Source: Qipengyuania sp. S6317L1 (GTDB lineage Bacteria > Pseudomonadota > Alphaproteobacteria > Sphingomonadales > Sphingomonadaceae). Taken from it: a DNA stretch of 64,000 nt. The notes beneath the pieces were generated by a model, which made no database searches, was not told the DNA's origin, and saw only the letters and a program-made list of their open reading frames with translations. Of the stretch, positions 27,639 through 35,926 are shown piece by piece; within the stretch, counting starts at the first letter, position 1, and each line of letters opens with the position of its first letter. The stretch is from the NCBI RefSeq assembly GCF_023015615.1, contig NZ_JALKAJ010000002.1:572501-636500 (forward strand), written 5' to 3'. The position numbers and the translations under genes were made by a program.

Positions 27639-28060
27639 TTTACACAATCCTCAGCGCGTTCTGTACCCTGGTCAGTGTACTCGTTTTCCCAGTTATTCTG
27701 ACTTTCGATGTATCTAATGCTGCGTGCGTCGTCGATCCACTCAACCTCTTCGTGCGGCAGGTCGAAAGGGTGCAAGTGCCACTCACCAAGATAGTCGAAC
27801 CGGTTGTAGTCCGAACCGGTCTCGTCGAATAAGTCTTCGCGCATGTATGCATGCTCTTCCGCAGACCTTTCAAAATGGGCAGGGCCACCGGTTCGCATAG
27901 CGACAATCAGGTCGACAAGTCGGGAATCACCCGGAGCGAACTGTTCGCCGATCAACACACCGCGGGTCTATCCCCGTTTGGTGCCTGCAAAGCGCACTTT
28001 AGTTTGCGAAAAAGGTTCGAGCCGATCGTGAAGCATCTCATCGGCTATCGCGAAAGTTCT
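27639..28060 (-). pseudogene. Decayed JAB (JAMM) domain protein gene abutting tRNA-Ser
   Basis: Translation of the minus strand from about 28060 gives FAIADEMLHDRLEPFSQTK, then an in-frame TAG (27970-27968), then TRGVLIGEQFAPGDSRLVDL and later DYLGEWHLHPFDLPHEEVEW. This matches bacterial JAB proteases, with the GGVLIGE strand and the YLGEWHxHP zinc segment. The usual S-x-x-D that completes the JAMM site is missing. The frame then runs straight into the antisense of the tRNA, so the 3' end of the gene is lost. A GTG at 27958 lies inside the first beta-strand and is not a true start. Such JAB proteins often travel with E1/E2-like proteins in antiphage operons. No such partner remains here. Confidence 0.6.
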
Positions 28061-28201
28061 TTTCTGCGATGACGGCAAGACCTCCAATGGGACGGCATCG
28101 AATTATGCGCCGTCGGCATCAATATTCCGAAAGTGACTGGCGCGAGTGCCATCAGCGCTAAATTTTGGATGCGGTGCTCCTGTCGCCGTACAGCGCTCGA
28201 C

Positions 28202-30355
28202 CTAATCCAACACGGCGATCACGCGATCGGGCGTCATCGGATAATCGTACAGCCGTGCGCCGCAAGCATTGTAGATCGCATTCGCAATCGCCGCAGCCCC
28301 GCCGCACATGCCCAGTTCGCCGATCCCTTTAGCCTGAATCGGACTGGCGACGGGATCGCGTTCTTCGACCATGATAACCTCAAGCTCGGGTACGTCGCGA
28401 TTTACCGGCACATGATATTCGGCAAGATCGCAATTCACCAAATGTCCATCGTTGGGGTCAAACATTAAAGCCTCGGTCAAGGCCACGCCAATGCTCCAGG
28501 TGATCCCGCCGATGCATTGCGATCGGGCCGTCTTTTCATTGAGGACGCGGCCGAACCCGAAAGCGCCAAGCATGCGGTTCACCCTCACCTCGCCGGTGAA
28601 ACGATTGACCCGCACCTCGGCAAAAAAGGCTCCGAAGCCCGACGAGGTGTAGTCGCTTTTGACATCGCCGGGTTCGTAGTGACCTTCACAGGACAATTCC
28701 TCGCCCCCGAGCGCATCGCCAAGGCTAGCGTCCTTGATCGGCTGGCCGGTTTTGCTTTCGATTTGTGAGCGCAGCTCCTTGCACGCGAGAAAGACGGCAG
28801 AACCTATAGAGGCCGCGCCCCAGCTGCCACCCGATCCGGGACCTCGCGGAAATTCGGTGTCGCCCAATTCCACCAGCACATCCTCGACGGGAACCACGAG
28901 CATTTCTGAGGCGATTTGAGCAAGAATCGTATAAGTGCCCGTGCCGATGTCAGTCATGTCGGTTTGCACGCACACTGTGCCGTCAGGGCGCACCGTGACG
29001 CGGGCCTTGGCTTCCCCGACATTATGAACTCTCGCTGCGCTGGCAACGCCGGTGCCGATCCACCATTCGCCTTCCAACCGCTGTCGAGGCTTGCGCTCAC
29101 CGCGCGCCCAACCGAATGCCCTGGCACCCTGTTCGAGACATTCGGCTAACTTGTGGGAGGAGAACGGCAAGTCCTGTTCGGGATCGCGCTCGGGTATATT
29201 CATCAGCCGGAACTCGACCGGATCAACTCCGGCTTTCTCGGCCAGCTCGTCCATCGCTGCTTCGAGCGCAGGCATTCCGACCGCTTCACCCGGAGCGCGA
29301 ACAGAGCCAGCCGTCATCCGGTGAACGCGAGCGACATCAAGCTGCAGTTTACGGTTGGGCGCTGCATAGAGAAAATGGGAGCTTTGCAAGACCGGTTCGG
29401 CGAACCCCTCGCCGGGCAGATTGGAGACGAGCGCTTCATGGCCGAAAGCGGTGAGTTTTCCCTCGTCATCGCAAGCGAGACGCAGCCGCTGCGACGTCTC
29501 GGAGCGACGCATGACAGTCTGGAACACCTGTTGCCGGGTCATGACGACGCGCACCGGGCGACCAAGCTGCATCGCCGCAAGCGAGGCAGCGACCGTTTCC
29601 TGACTGACGCCGAGCTTCGAACCGAACCCGCCACCCACATAAGGAGCAAGGATGCGCACCTGTTTTTCGTCGAGGCCAAGCGCATCGGCGAGCTCACTGA
29701 TATTAAAGTTCAGCATCTGCAGCGCTGCGCGCACGGTCAGCTTATCGCCATCCCAATCGGCGGTTGCTGCGTGTGGCTCCATCGCGGCACTGGCGTGCCC
29801 TTCAGTCGTAATTCTAAGATCGACGCTATGCGGTGCCTCCGACAAAGCTTTCGCAAAGTCGCCTTGGTTGACCGTTTCATTGCCCTGCTCTTCAGCATCA
29901 ACCAGTGTCGGGTCGAGAGGCGCACCATTCTCTTCGCGATATTCCACCCTGATCGTTTTCGCAGCATCGCGCGCTTGTTCGAAGCTTTCTGCGACAACCA
30001 GCGCAATCGGCTGGCCCCAATAGCAAATCGTGCGCGGAGCCTGTTGCGGTGCTTCGCCAGCGGTCCCCTGAGCAGCGCGGGCGCACAAGCGATCATCTTC
30101 TATGACCGTGATAACGCCGGGCATCGCGAGCGCAGCTTCTGCATCGATGCGCGTGACCTGGCCTCTGGTAATGGTTGCCTGCACCAGCACACCTTCGGCG
30201 CAGTTGTCCAAGCGGTATTCAGCGGCATAGGGCACAATGCCGGTAACCTTGTCGAGACCTTCCACGCGCGAGAGCGGTTTGCCAACCTCACCTTGTCCGG
30301 TCTTGTCGAGAAAATTGTCATCGACCGGTTCGTCTTGCTTTAAATGCGCATTCAT
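28202..30355 (-). CDS. paoC: Aldehyde/xanthine dehydrogenase family, molybdenum cofactor subunit (PaoC-like)
   Basis: A 717-residue catalytic subunit of the xanthine oxidase family that binds molybdopterin cytosine dinucleotide and oxidises aldehydes or heterocycles. The GGGFGSKLG segment near residue 240 and the active-site Glu segment KGIGELGMCGGAA near the C-terminus are intact. The start overlaps the stop of the FAD subunit as ATGA. Order 2Fe-2S, FAD, Mo subunit as three separate genes is that of E. coli paoABC. No signal peptide is present. The dedicated chaperone (PaoD/XdhC) is not in the window. Confidence 0.85.
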   Translation of the reverse strand: MNAHLKQDEPVDDNFLDKTGQGEVGKPLSRVEGLDKVTGIVPYAAEYRLDNCAEGVLVQATITRGQVTRIDAEAALAMPGVITVIEDDRLCARAAQGTAGEAPQQAPRTICYWGQPIALVVAESFEQARDAAKTIRVEYREENGAPLDPTLVDAEEQGNETVNQGDFAKALSEAPHSVDLRITTEGHASAAMEPHAATADWDGDKLTVRAALQMLNFNISELADALGLDEKQVRILAPYVGGGFGSKLGVSQETVAASLAAMQLGRPVRVVMTRQQVFQTVMRRSETSQRLRLACDDEGKLTAFGHEALVSNLPGEGFAEPVLQSSHFLYAAPNRKLQLDVARVHRMTAGSVRAPGEAVGMPALEAAMDELAEKAGVDPVEFRLMNIPERDPEQDLPFSSHKLAECLEQGARAFGWARGERKPRQRLEGEWWIGTGVASAARVHNVGEAKARVTVRPDGTVCVQTDMTDIGTGTYTILAQIASEMLVVPVEDVLVELGDTEFPRGPGSGGSWGAASIGSAVFLACKELRSQIESKTGQPIKDASLGDALGGEELSCEGHYEPGDVKSDYTSSGFGAFFAEVRVNRFTGEVRVNRMLGAFGFGRVLNEKTARSQCIGGITWSIGVALTEALMFDPNDGHLVNCDLAEYHVPVNRDVPELEVIMVEERDPVASPIQAKGIGELGMCGGAAAIANAIYNACGARLYDYPMTPDRVIAVLD

Positions 30356-31338
30356 GCGTCCACTCCTGTCGCTTCGGCCAAGACGGCGCGCAGGGTGCGC
30401 CGGGCGAGTGGTATCTTGAAGTCGTTCTCACCGAAGCCTTGCGCATCTTCGAGAAGCAAGTCAGCTGCCCGATCGAAGAGCTCGACGCTCGGAGCGGAGC
30501 CGACCAGCAAGTCCGATAGGCGCGGATCGTGCCATGGCTTGTGAGCGAGCCCGCCAAATGCCAAATCAGCGCGTGCGAACAAACCGTCTTCGACCGACAC
30601 GATAGCCGCAACCGACACGAGCGCGAAGGCATAGGATGATCGTTCTCGCACTTTGCGGTATATCTGGGTTCCCCCGACCGGGCTCGGCAATGTAACCGCG
30701 GTAATGATCTCGCCCGCGGCCAGCACATTTTCACGCCATGGGGTATCGCCAGGCAGCAAGTAGAAGTCGCGCACCGGAACAACTCGCTGTTCACCCGCCT
30801 CGGTCAGGATTTCCACACTTGCATCAAGCGCGCTCAACGCTACCGCCATATCGCCCGGATAGGTCGCGATACACTGCGCGCTGGTGCCGAGCACCGCGTG
30901 AAGTTTCGCCACTCCCTTGATCGCACCGCATCCCGAACCCGGATCGCGCTTGTTGCAAGGCTGATCGGTATTGGTGAAGTAGTAGCACCGGGTCCGTTGG
31001 CACAGATTGCCTCCGGTGGTCGCCTTGTTGCGCAGCTGTTGGGTAGCTCCAGCGAGGATCGCGCGGGCGAGGGCCGGATAATCCGACCGGATGCGTGGGT
31101 GCGCGGCTGCCTCGCTGTTGGTGACAAGTGCGCCGATGCGCAGAATGCCATCTTCTGCCTCGGCGATCTCCTTCAGCCCCAGCCTGTTAAGATCGATGAG
31201 CCTTGAGGGTGTTTCGACCTGCAGCTTCATCAGGTCGAGCAGGTTCGTGCCCCCGGCAATCGCGGTGCCGTTCTCACCACTGGTTAATTGTGCTGCATGT
31301 TTCAGACTGTCGGGGCGAATGTATTCGAACGGCTTCAT
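30352..31338 (-). CDS. paoB: FAD-binding subunit with extra Cys cluster (PaoB-like)
   Basis: The 328-residue FAD subunit starts at 31338 (MKPFEYIRPDSL). The frame upstream of this lies in the 2Fe-2S gene and is not part of the protein. The FAD loop AGGTNLLDLMK (about 31-41) is present. The segment with CQRTRCYYFTNTDQPCNKRD and the following GSGC supplies the four Cys of the additional 4Fe-4S cluster that marks PaoB-type subunits and is absent from many other members. Starts and stops overlap by 4 bases with both neighbours. Confidence 0.85.
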   Translation of the reverse strand: MKPFEYIRPDSLKHAAQLTSGENGTAIAGGTNLLDLMKLQVETPSRLIDLNRLGLKEIAEAEDGILRIGALVTNSEAAAHPRIRSDYPALARAILAGATQQLRNKATTGGNLCQRTRCYYFTNTDQPCNKRDPGSGCGAIKGVAKLHAVLGTSAQCIATYPGDMAVALSALDASVEILTEAGEQRVVPVRDFYLLPGDTPWRENVLAAGEIITAVTLPSPVGGTQIYRKVRERSSYAFALVSVAAIVSVEDGLFARADLAFGGLAHKPWHDPRLSDLLVGSAPSVELFDRAADLLLEDAQGFGENDFKIPLARRTLRAVLAEATGVDA

Positions 31339-31865
31339 TCCGCACTGCCTCCGTTTGATGTATGCGCTACCTCTGCGATGGCCTTCACGATGTTGGCATA
31401 AGCACCGCAGCGGCAAAGATTGCCGCTCATCCGCTCGCGGATTTCCTCGTCGGTTGCCTCTATCGCACCGCCAAGATCGTCGCTCGCATCGCTGGGCCAA
31501 TTGTTCGCGATCTCGTCAAGCATCGCTGTTGCCGAACATATTTGTCCAGGCGTGCAATAGCCACATTGATAGCCATCATGATCGTGAAACGCTGTCTGCA
31601 GCGGCGAGGGTTTATCCGGCGTGCCCAGCCCTTCGATCGTGGTGACGTCGTCGCCCTCATGCATCACAGCAAGCGTGAGACACGAATTTATTCGAAGCCC
31701 GCCGACAATAACCGTGCAAGCACCGCATTGTCCGTGGTCGCAGCCCTTCTTCGTCCCCGTAAGACCGCATTCTTCGCGCAGGAAATCAAGCAAACTTCGC
31801 CGCGGATCTTCGGGCGATCTGTGGGGCTCGCCGTTCACGTTTATTGTTCCGGATTTGTCTAGCAT
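31335..31865 (-). CDS. paoA: 2Fe-2S subunit of the aldehyde oxidoreductase (PaoA-like)
   Basis: The 176-residue protein carries two 2Fe-2S clusters. The plant-type one is built by CDHGQCGAC plus a later Cys (SCLTLAV), and the second by CGYCTPGQ and CRCGAY near residue 150. It passes electrons between the Mo and FAD subunits. E. coli PaoA has a twin-arginine signal peptide, but this protein starts MLDKSGTINVNGE and lacks one, so the complex is probably cytoplasmic. It is the first gene of the three-gene operon. Confidence 0.87.
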   Translation of the reverse strand: MLDKSGTINVNGEPHRSPEDPRRSLLDFLREECGLTGTKKGCDHGQCGACTVIVGGLRINSCLTLAVMHEGDDVTTIEGLGTPDKPSPLQTAFHDHDGYQCGYCTPGQICSATAMLDEIANNWPSDASDDLGGAIEATDEEIRERMSGNLCRCGAYANIVKAIAEVAHTSNGGSAE

Positions 31866-32125
31866 GATTGTTCAACACCCATCGCACTGATTTGATCCAA
31901 ACCAATTTATCGAACGGAGGACCCGGGCAAGCGGCTAAGCCTTCAACAAATGTTAGGTTGGGTCCGAACGCGCATCCAGCATGGTTACACGATCATGCAT
32001 AACCTCTTGCCATCGGCGCAGTCGCTGACCTTGCGCAAAATCACATCAGCCGTGCGACAACTTTCGCAAACTGTGCACGGCTTTGCAGATCCCGCCTCGT
32101 TCAAGAATTCAGGTTCCCCCACAAA

Positions 32126-32401
32126 ATGAACGGGGCGCTTGAATGGACGGCGTCGATCGGCACGATCCTTGCTGCCGGACTTATCGCCTTGGATATCAGT
32201 CGCAAGGTTACCGGCTGGGGTTTCGTTCTCTTTTGCGTCGTATCGTCTCTCTGGATTGTCTCAGGCTTTATCGAAGATGCGATGCCGATCGCCGTCATGA
32301 ATGGCGTGCTATTGATCATCAACGCGTGGGGCGTGTGGCGCTACATGCTCAACCCGGCGCGCAATGCGCAACGAACATCCTCCCTCCAGCCGATGGAATA
32401 A
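32126..32401 (+). CDS. Small membrane protein, three predicted helices
   Basis: A 91-residue hydrophobic protein with helices at about 5-22, 28-47 and 53-72 and a short charged tail. I do not recognise the family. The start ATG 32126 has only a weak ribosome-binding site. It lies 12 bases before the YqcI/YcgG gene on the same strand, so it may be the first gene of that operon. It could be a membrane partner of the soluble enzymes downstream. Confidence 0.55.
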   Translation: MNGALEWTASIGTILAAGLIALDISRKVTGWGFVLFCVVSSLWIVSGFIEDAMPIAVMNGVLLIINAWGVWRYMLNPARNAQRTSSLQPME

Positions 32402-32413
32402 CAAACATCAAAC

Positions 32414-33163
32414 TTGAGAGCGTTGTTTGGCTCGCACGTTGAACTCTATATGCTCAAGGATACATCTTCCGACCTTTTGGAGCTTGATCGCAAGCGGCTC
32501 AAGCGCGATTTCGTCGCGTTCGTGGATCAACGCGACTTCCCTTGCGTCGGCGCCAAATCGGCGCTCGCAAGAGGGCTTTTGCACGTCGAATGCGCTTGGT
32601 CGATCACAAGCGCATGGAACGATGTTCATATCCACGAACAGCTTCTTCAATGGAGCAGAACCTACCGCGACGACGAGGGTGGTTTGCGTTCTTTCGCGGT
32701 AGTGTTCGACGGTCCACAAGATCTGCCGGAAACCGAATTCGAACGCGCCATGTGGGATCGGATACAGTCACTTGCAGACAAGGACGCGTGGCGGGGCCAA
32801 AACTATGACGATCGCGTCAGTGCTGATCCGGATGATCCCCACTTCTCGCTCAGTTTTGGCGGGGAAGCCTATTTTGTAGTCGGACTGCACCCCAACGCAT
32901 CCAGACCCGCTCGCCGAAGCCCCAATCCCACGCTCGTGTTCAACCTCCACGATCAATTCGAAAAACTGCGCGAAAGCGGTCGCTATGAGCGCATGCGCAA
33001 CGCGATCCTCGAACGCGATCGATCGCTGGCTGGTTCGATCAATCCGATGCTCGCGCGGCACGGCGAAGCGAGCGAAGCGAGACAATATAGCGGGCGCGTG
33101 GTTGGAGACGACTGGCGTTGCCCATTCAGAGACAAACGCGAGGTGAGTAATGAAACGAATTGA
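32414..33163 (+). CDS. YqcI/YcgG (GntA-like) putative haem-dependent oxygenase
   Basis: The 249-residue protein shows the YqcI/YcgG family signature: FPCVGAKSALARG near residue 42, VVGLHPNASRPARRSPNPTL near 155, then VFNLHDQFEKLRESGRYERM, and near the end SEARQYSGR followed by DDWRCPF. One characterised member, GntA, is a haem enzyme that N-hydroxylates a guanidine-type intermediate in guanitoxin synthesis. The signature residues are all present, so an N-oxygenase role is plausible. An alternative start is ATG 32450. It overlaps the DUF1989 gene by 14 bases. Confidence 0.8.
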   Translation: MRALFGSHVELYMLKDTSSDLLELDRKRLKRDFVAFVDQRDFPCVGAKSALARGLLHVECAWSITSAWNDVHIHEQLLQWSRTYRDDEGGLRSFAVVFDGPQDLPETEFERAMWDRIQSLADKDAWRGQNYDDRVSADPDDPHFSLSFGGEAYFVVGLHPNASRPARRSPNPTLVFNLHDQFEKLRESGRYERMRNAILERDRSLAGSINPMLARHGEASEARQYSGRVVGDDWRCPFRDKREVSNETN

Positions 33164-33737
33164 GCCGCGATCGGGTGTCGCTTTTGAGTTGAAACAAGGT
33201 CAGCACCTTCAGGTTATCGACCCGGAGGGCAGTCAGGTTTCCGACCTCGTTGCATATTCAGCGGCTGACATTCGCGAGGTGATCTCCAATGGGAGGACCT
33301 TCGATTACGAGGAAACGATCAATCTGGGCAAGGGCAATCGCCTGTGGTCGAATCGCTCGAATGTAATGCTGACGCTCGTTGACGATACTGTCGGTCGGCA
33401 TGATTTCCTTCTGACGCCATGCAGCCGCGCGACGTTTAAACACTTCTATCCCGATAAGCCCGAACATCGGGGCTGCTTTGGCAACTTGGCTGCGGCTCTC
33501 GAACCCTATGGTATCGAGGAAGACGATCTACCCACCGCGTTTAACATCTTCATGAATGTTCCCGTGCATGCAGAAAGCGGCACTCTGCGCGTCGATCCTC
33601 CTGCTTCACGCGCCGGCGATTATATCGAGCTTCGTGCAGAAATGGATCTGATCATCGGTCTTACCGCCTGTTCGGCATACGATTCCAACGGCGGGTCATT
33701 CAAACCGATCGACTATTCGATCATCTCCCATGATTGA
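33150..33737 (+). CDS. DUF1989 (urea-carboxylase-associated) family protein
   Basis: The 195-residue protein belongs to DUF1989, recognised by GQHLQVIDPEGSQVSDLVAY, the LGKGNRLWSNRSNVMLTLVDD segment and TPCSRATFKHF. Family members CgdA and CgdB form carboxyguanidine deiminase in guanidine breakdown, and others are linked to urea carboxylase. No urea or guanidine carboxylase gene is near. The start follows AGGTGAG closely. It overlaps the YqcI gene upstream and the DUF421 gene downstream, so the three are translationally coupled. Confidence 0.82.
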   Translation: MKRIEPRSGVAFELKQGQHLQVIDPEGSQVSDLVAYSAADIREVISNGRTFDYEETINLGKGNRLWSNRSNVMLTLVDDTVGRHDFLLTPCSRATFKHFYPDKPEHRGCFGNLAAALEPYGIEEDDLPTAFNIFMNVPVHAESGTLRVDPPASRAGDYIELRAEMDLIIGLTACSAYDSNGGSFKPIDYSIISHD

Positions 33738-34272
33738 AGATGTGAACCTGTGGTCGAGCTGGCCACGCACGATCGAAATTTTCCTGAACGCGGTCCTGTT
33801 TTACGTATTCATCGTCGCGCTCGGCCGGCTGGTGGGCAAGCGCTCGACTAGCGAACTCAACAACTTCGATTGGATCATCAATGTCGCGGCCGGAAGCTTG
33901 GCTGCCAGCGGAATCATGCTCGATCAGGTCGCAACAGTTGATGCTCTAGTGGCGATCAGTGGCCTGGCAATGTGCCAGTATCTTGCGACATGGTGGGTTA
34001 GGGAGACTGACTTGGGCTCGACGGTCATCAAGGCCCGGCCAACGCTTCTTACCCATAAAGGTGAATATCTGTGGGATGCGATGGATGAGGTTCGCATCTC
34101 GCAGGAGGAAGTCCGCGCAGCTCTGCGAAAAGCCGGCGCGATCGAAAACGCTGCGGCCAACTGGGTGATCCTCGAAACGAATGGCGAGTTGGCGGTCATT
34201 CCCCGGCAAGAAGGTGATCTCGATGCCGAGGCACTGAAGGATGTCGACATTCCAGAACAACCCAAGCGCTAA
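33730..34272 (+). CDS. DUF421 (YetF-like) membrane protein
   Basis: A 180-residue protein with three membrane helices in the first 95 residues and a soluble domain with the family segments VIKARPTLLTHKGEYLWDAM and SQEEVRAALRKAGA. DUF421 proteins such as B. subtilis YetF are of uncertain function. This one is shorter than the Bacillus forms. It overlaps the DUF1989 gene by 8 bases at its start. Its end overlaps the convergent Crp-family gene by 4 bases. Confidence 0.82.
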   Translation: MIEDVNLWSSWPRTIEIFLNAVLFYVFIVALGRLVGKRSTSELNNFDWIINVAAGSLAASGIMLDQVATVDALVAISGLAMCQYLATWWVRETDLGSTVIKARPTLLTHKGEYLWDAMDEVRISQEEVRAALRKAGAIENAAANWVILETNGELAVIPRQEGDLDAEALKDVDIPEQPKR

Positions 34273-35042
34273 TCCCAGCCTTCGTTGAGCTTCAACGGCC
34301 CATCGCCGTAAAGGTAGCTGCTTTCGAAGCTGGCGTAGCGTTTCAGTGCTTCCCAATCATTGGTATAGAGAGTTCCACGCCTGATCTCAGCCAATTCGAT
34401 TTCACGCAATTTGCTTACGGCGCGGTTGGCGTGGACTGCACTGACACCGCACATATCGCCGAGGTCCAGTTGCGTGAACGGTGTGCGCACAGCTCGCGGG
34501 ACAGCCTTGCCGATCAGCTCTAGACGGGTCTGAAGCTCACAGTAGATGTGAGCGATCCGTCGCGGCGCATCGAGCTGCTCCAGCGTCTGGATCCATTTGC
34601 GATGAATGGAGGCATCAAGGAGCGTTGCGAGCCACAAGGCACGGGCGATTTTTGGCTTGTCACGCATCGTGTCCTTCAGCCGTTCATGACTGACGAGGCC
34701 GAGCCGGGTGCGCCCTGACGATTCAAGCGAATGGTCCAGCCGTTTGAGCGCAAACCCGTGTAGATCGACGAAGTCACCGGGGACATGAATGCCCACGATG
34801 AACCTTCGATCACCCGTTTCTATCGTGCGGAACATGAAGCCATCGACCAATATCGCGCTCGTGTTCGTAAGGTCACCTCGTCTGATCAGGTGTTCGCCAT
34901 CGGAAAGCTGTGTTTCGGTTTCGACGAGGCTCTCAATATATTGGAGATCTGTCGCGCCCAAGGTCTTACGCAACCGACCGGCGAGAAAATCGCCTGTCAG
35001 CGGATAGAGCGCGTTATTGGAAGTGTTCAGACCCCTCGACAT
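34269..35042 (-). CDS. Crp/Fnr family regulator, paralogue 1
   Basis: The 257-residue regulator has an N-terminal cyclic-nucleotide-like beta-roll and a C-terminal winged helix (GDMCGVSAVHANRAVSKL near 200). The start at 35042 gives exactly the length of its paralogue at 35927-36700. The usual cAMP phosphate cassette is replaced by HVPGDFVDLHGFALKRLDHS, so the ligand, if any, is unlikely to be cAMP. Both paralogues share this segment, the LLDASIHRKWIQTLEQL helix and the C-terminal SYLYGDGPLKLNEG. Targets are unknown. Confidence 0.82.
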   Translation of the reverse strand: MSRGLNTSNNALYPLTGDFLAGRLRKTLGATDLQYIESLVETETQLSDGEHLIRRGDLTNTSAILVDGFMFRTIETGDRRFIVGIHVPGDFVDLHGFALKRLDHSLESSGRTRLGLVSHERLKDTMRDKPKIARALWLATLLDASIHRKWIQTLEQLDAPRRIAHIYCELQTRLELIGKAVPRAVRTPFTQLDLGDMCGVSAVHANRAVSKLREIELAEIRRGTLYTNDWEALKRYASFESSYLYGDGPLKLNEGWD

Positions 35043-35134
35043 CGCGGGTCCGATAAGCACGAGGTGCAAGGCGGTCTATTGATGAAAGTTAGCTTTGTCT
35101 TCTTTTTTCAGAGCGCCAATTGGAAACTAGTAAT

Positions 35135-35926
35135 TTAGCTAGGTCGGGATGTGATGGCAGACCAGGTCTTGTCTCGAATTGCACGTAAGGGGTGCCGGAC
35201 AATGGAGGCGATAGGGTTCGTGCTTCCATCAGAACGATAGCCAAGAGCGTCGATCTTGCCTGGACCGTGGCCTGCAACTTCATAGTCGAGATTGCCATCG
35301 CGAATGTCGAATGGCGTAAAGCTCGGTTCCAAATCGAGGAAGGCTGCAATGGCCTCCAGATAGTCGCCGGGTCGCTTCACCAAGTCCTCATATCGAATGA
35401 CGATGGCTCGGTGGAGATATTGAAGGTCGTCGAGCATAAGGCGATAGGCTTCGACCCCATATTCCGCCACAGCCGCGACGTCCTGATCGGTCCATTTCTG
35501 TAGAGCTTGTGCCATGAACTGCGGGTGGCGTGTAACGACGATGAAGTTGGAAAGCGGAAAGAGCGCTTGCAGCAATCGCATGCGGGTCAGGTTCACCGGC
35601 GACTTCTCGAGCCGCCACGGTGCTGAGTGATCAAACCATTCGCCCCACTCCTGATCGAGCCGCAATTTCGTCTCTAACGTGTTGAGCGCATGTTCCTCGG
35701 TGTAATGCTGACGAGGGTCCGTCGCGAAATGTCCGGGTATCCCATCGAGAGCCGTGTGCGGGATCGCCCCTTGAAGATAGCACCCCTCGTTCTCGGGCAC
35801 TGGCGCGCCTTTGATCGCCGAGACGTGAGGATGCGTGCCGATGATTTTGGCCAGAAGGCTGGTTCCGGTTCGATGCAATCCGGCTACGAAGACGTAGCGA
35901 TGAGCTGGTCTGGCGGCCGATGGCAC
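35135..35926 (-). CDS. Sulfotransferase family protein
   Basis: The 263-residue protein has the PAPS sulfotransferase signature. The 5'-phosphosulfate loop GLHRTGTSLLAK (16-27) and the 3'-phosphate-binding strand VVTRHPQFMAQALQKW (about 130-146) are intact. Acceptors may be glycans, glycolipids or proteins. The GTG start directly abuts the TAG stop of the Crp-family gene upstream (TAGGTG), so the two are coupled. Glycosyltransferase genes lie nearby, which makes a glycan acceptor attractive but unproven. Confidence 0.8.
   Translation of the reverse strand: MPSAARPAHRYVFVAGLHRTGTSLLAKIIGTHPHVSAIKGAPVPENEGCYLQGAIPHTALDGIPGHFATDPRQHYTEEHALNTLETKLRLDQEWGEWFDHSAPWRLEKSPVNLTRMRLLQALFPLSNFIVVTRHPQFMAQALQKWTDQDVAAVAEYGVEAYRLMLDDLQYLHRAIVIRYEDLVKRPGDYLEAIAAFLDLEPSFTPFDIRDGNLDYEVAGHGPGKIDALGYRSDGSTNPIASIVRHPLRAIRDKTWSAITSRPS

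Noticed and set aside
27503..27958. A 151-codon minus-strand frame running through the tRNA
   Set aside because: Its C-terminal third is the antisense of tRNA-Ser, a well-known false translation. The rest is the JAB relic, annotated separately as a pseudogene.
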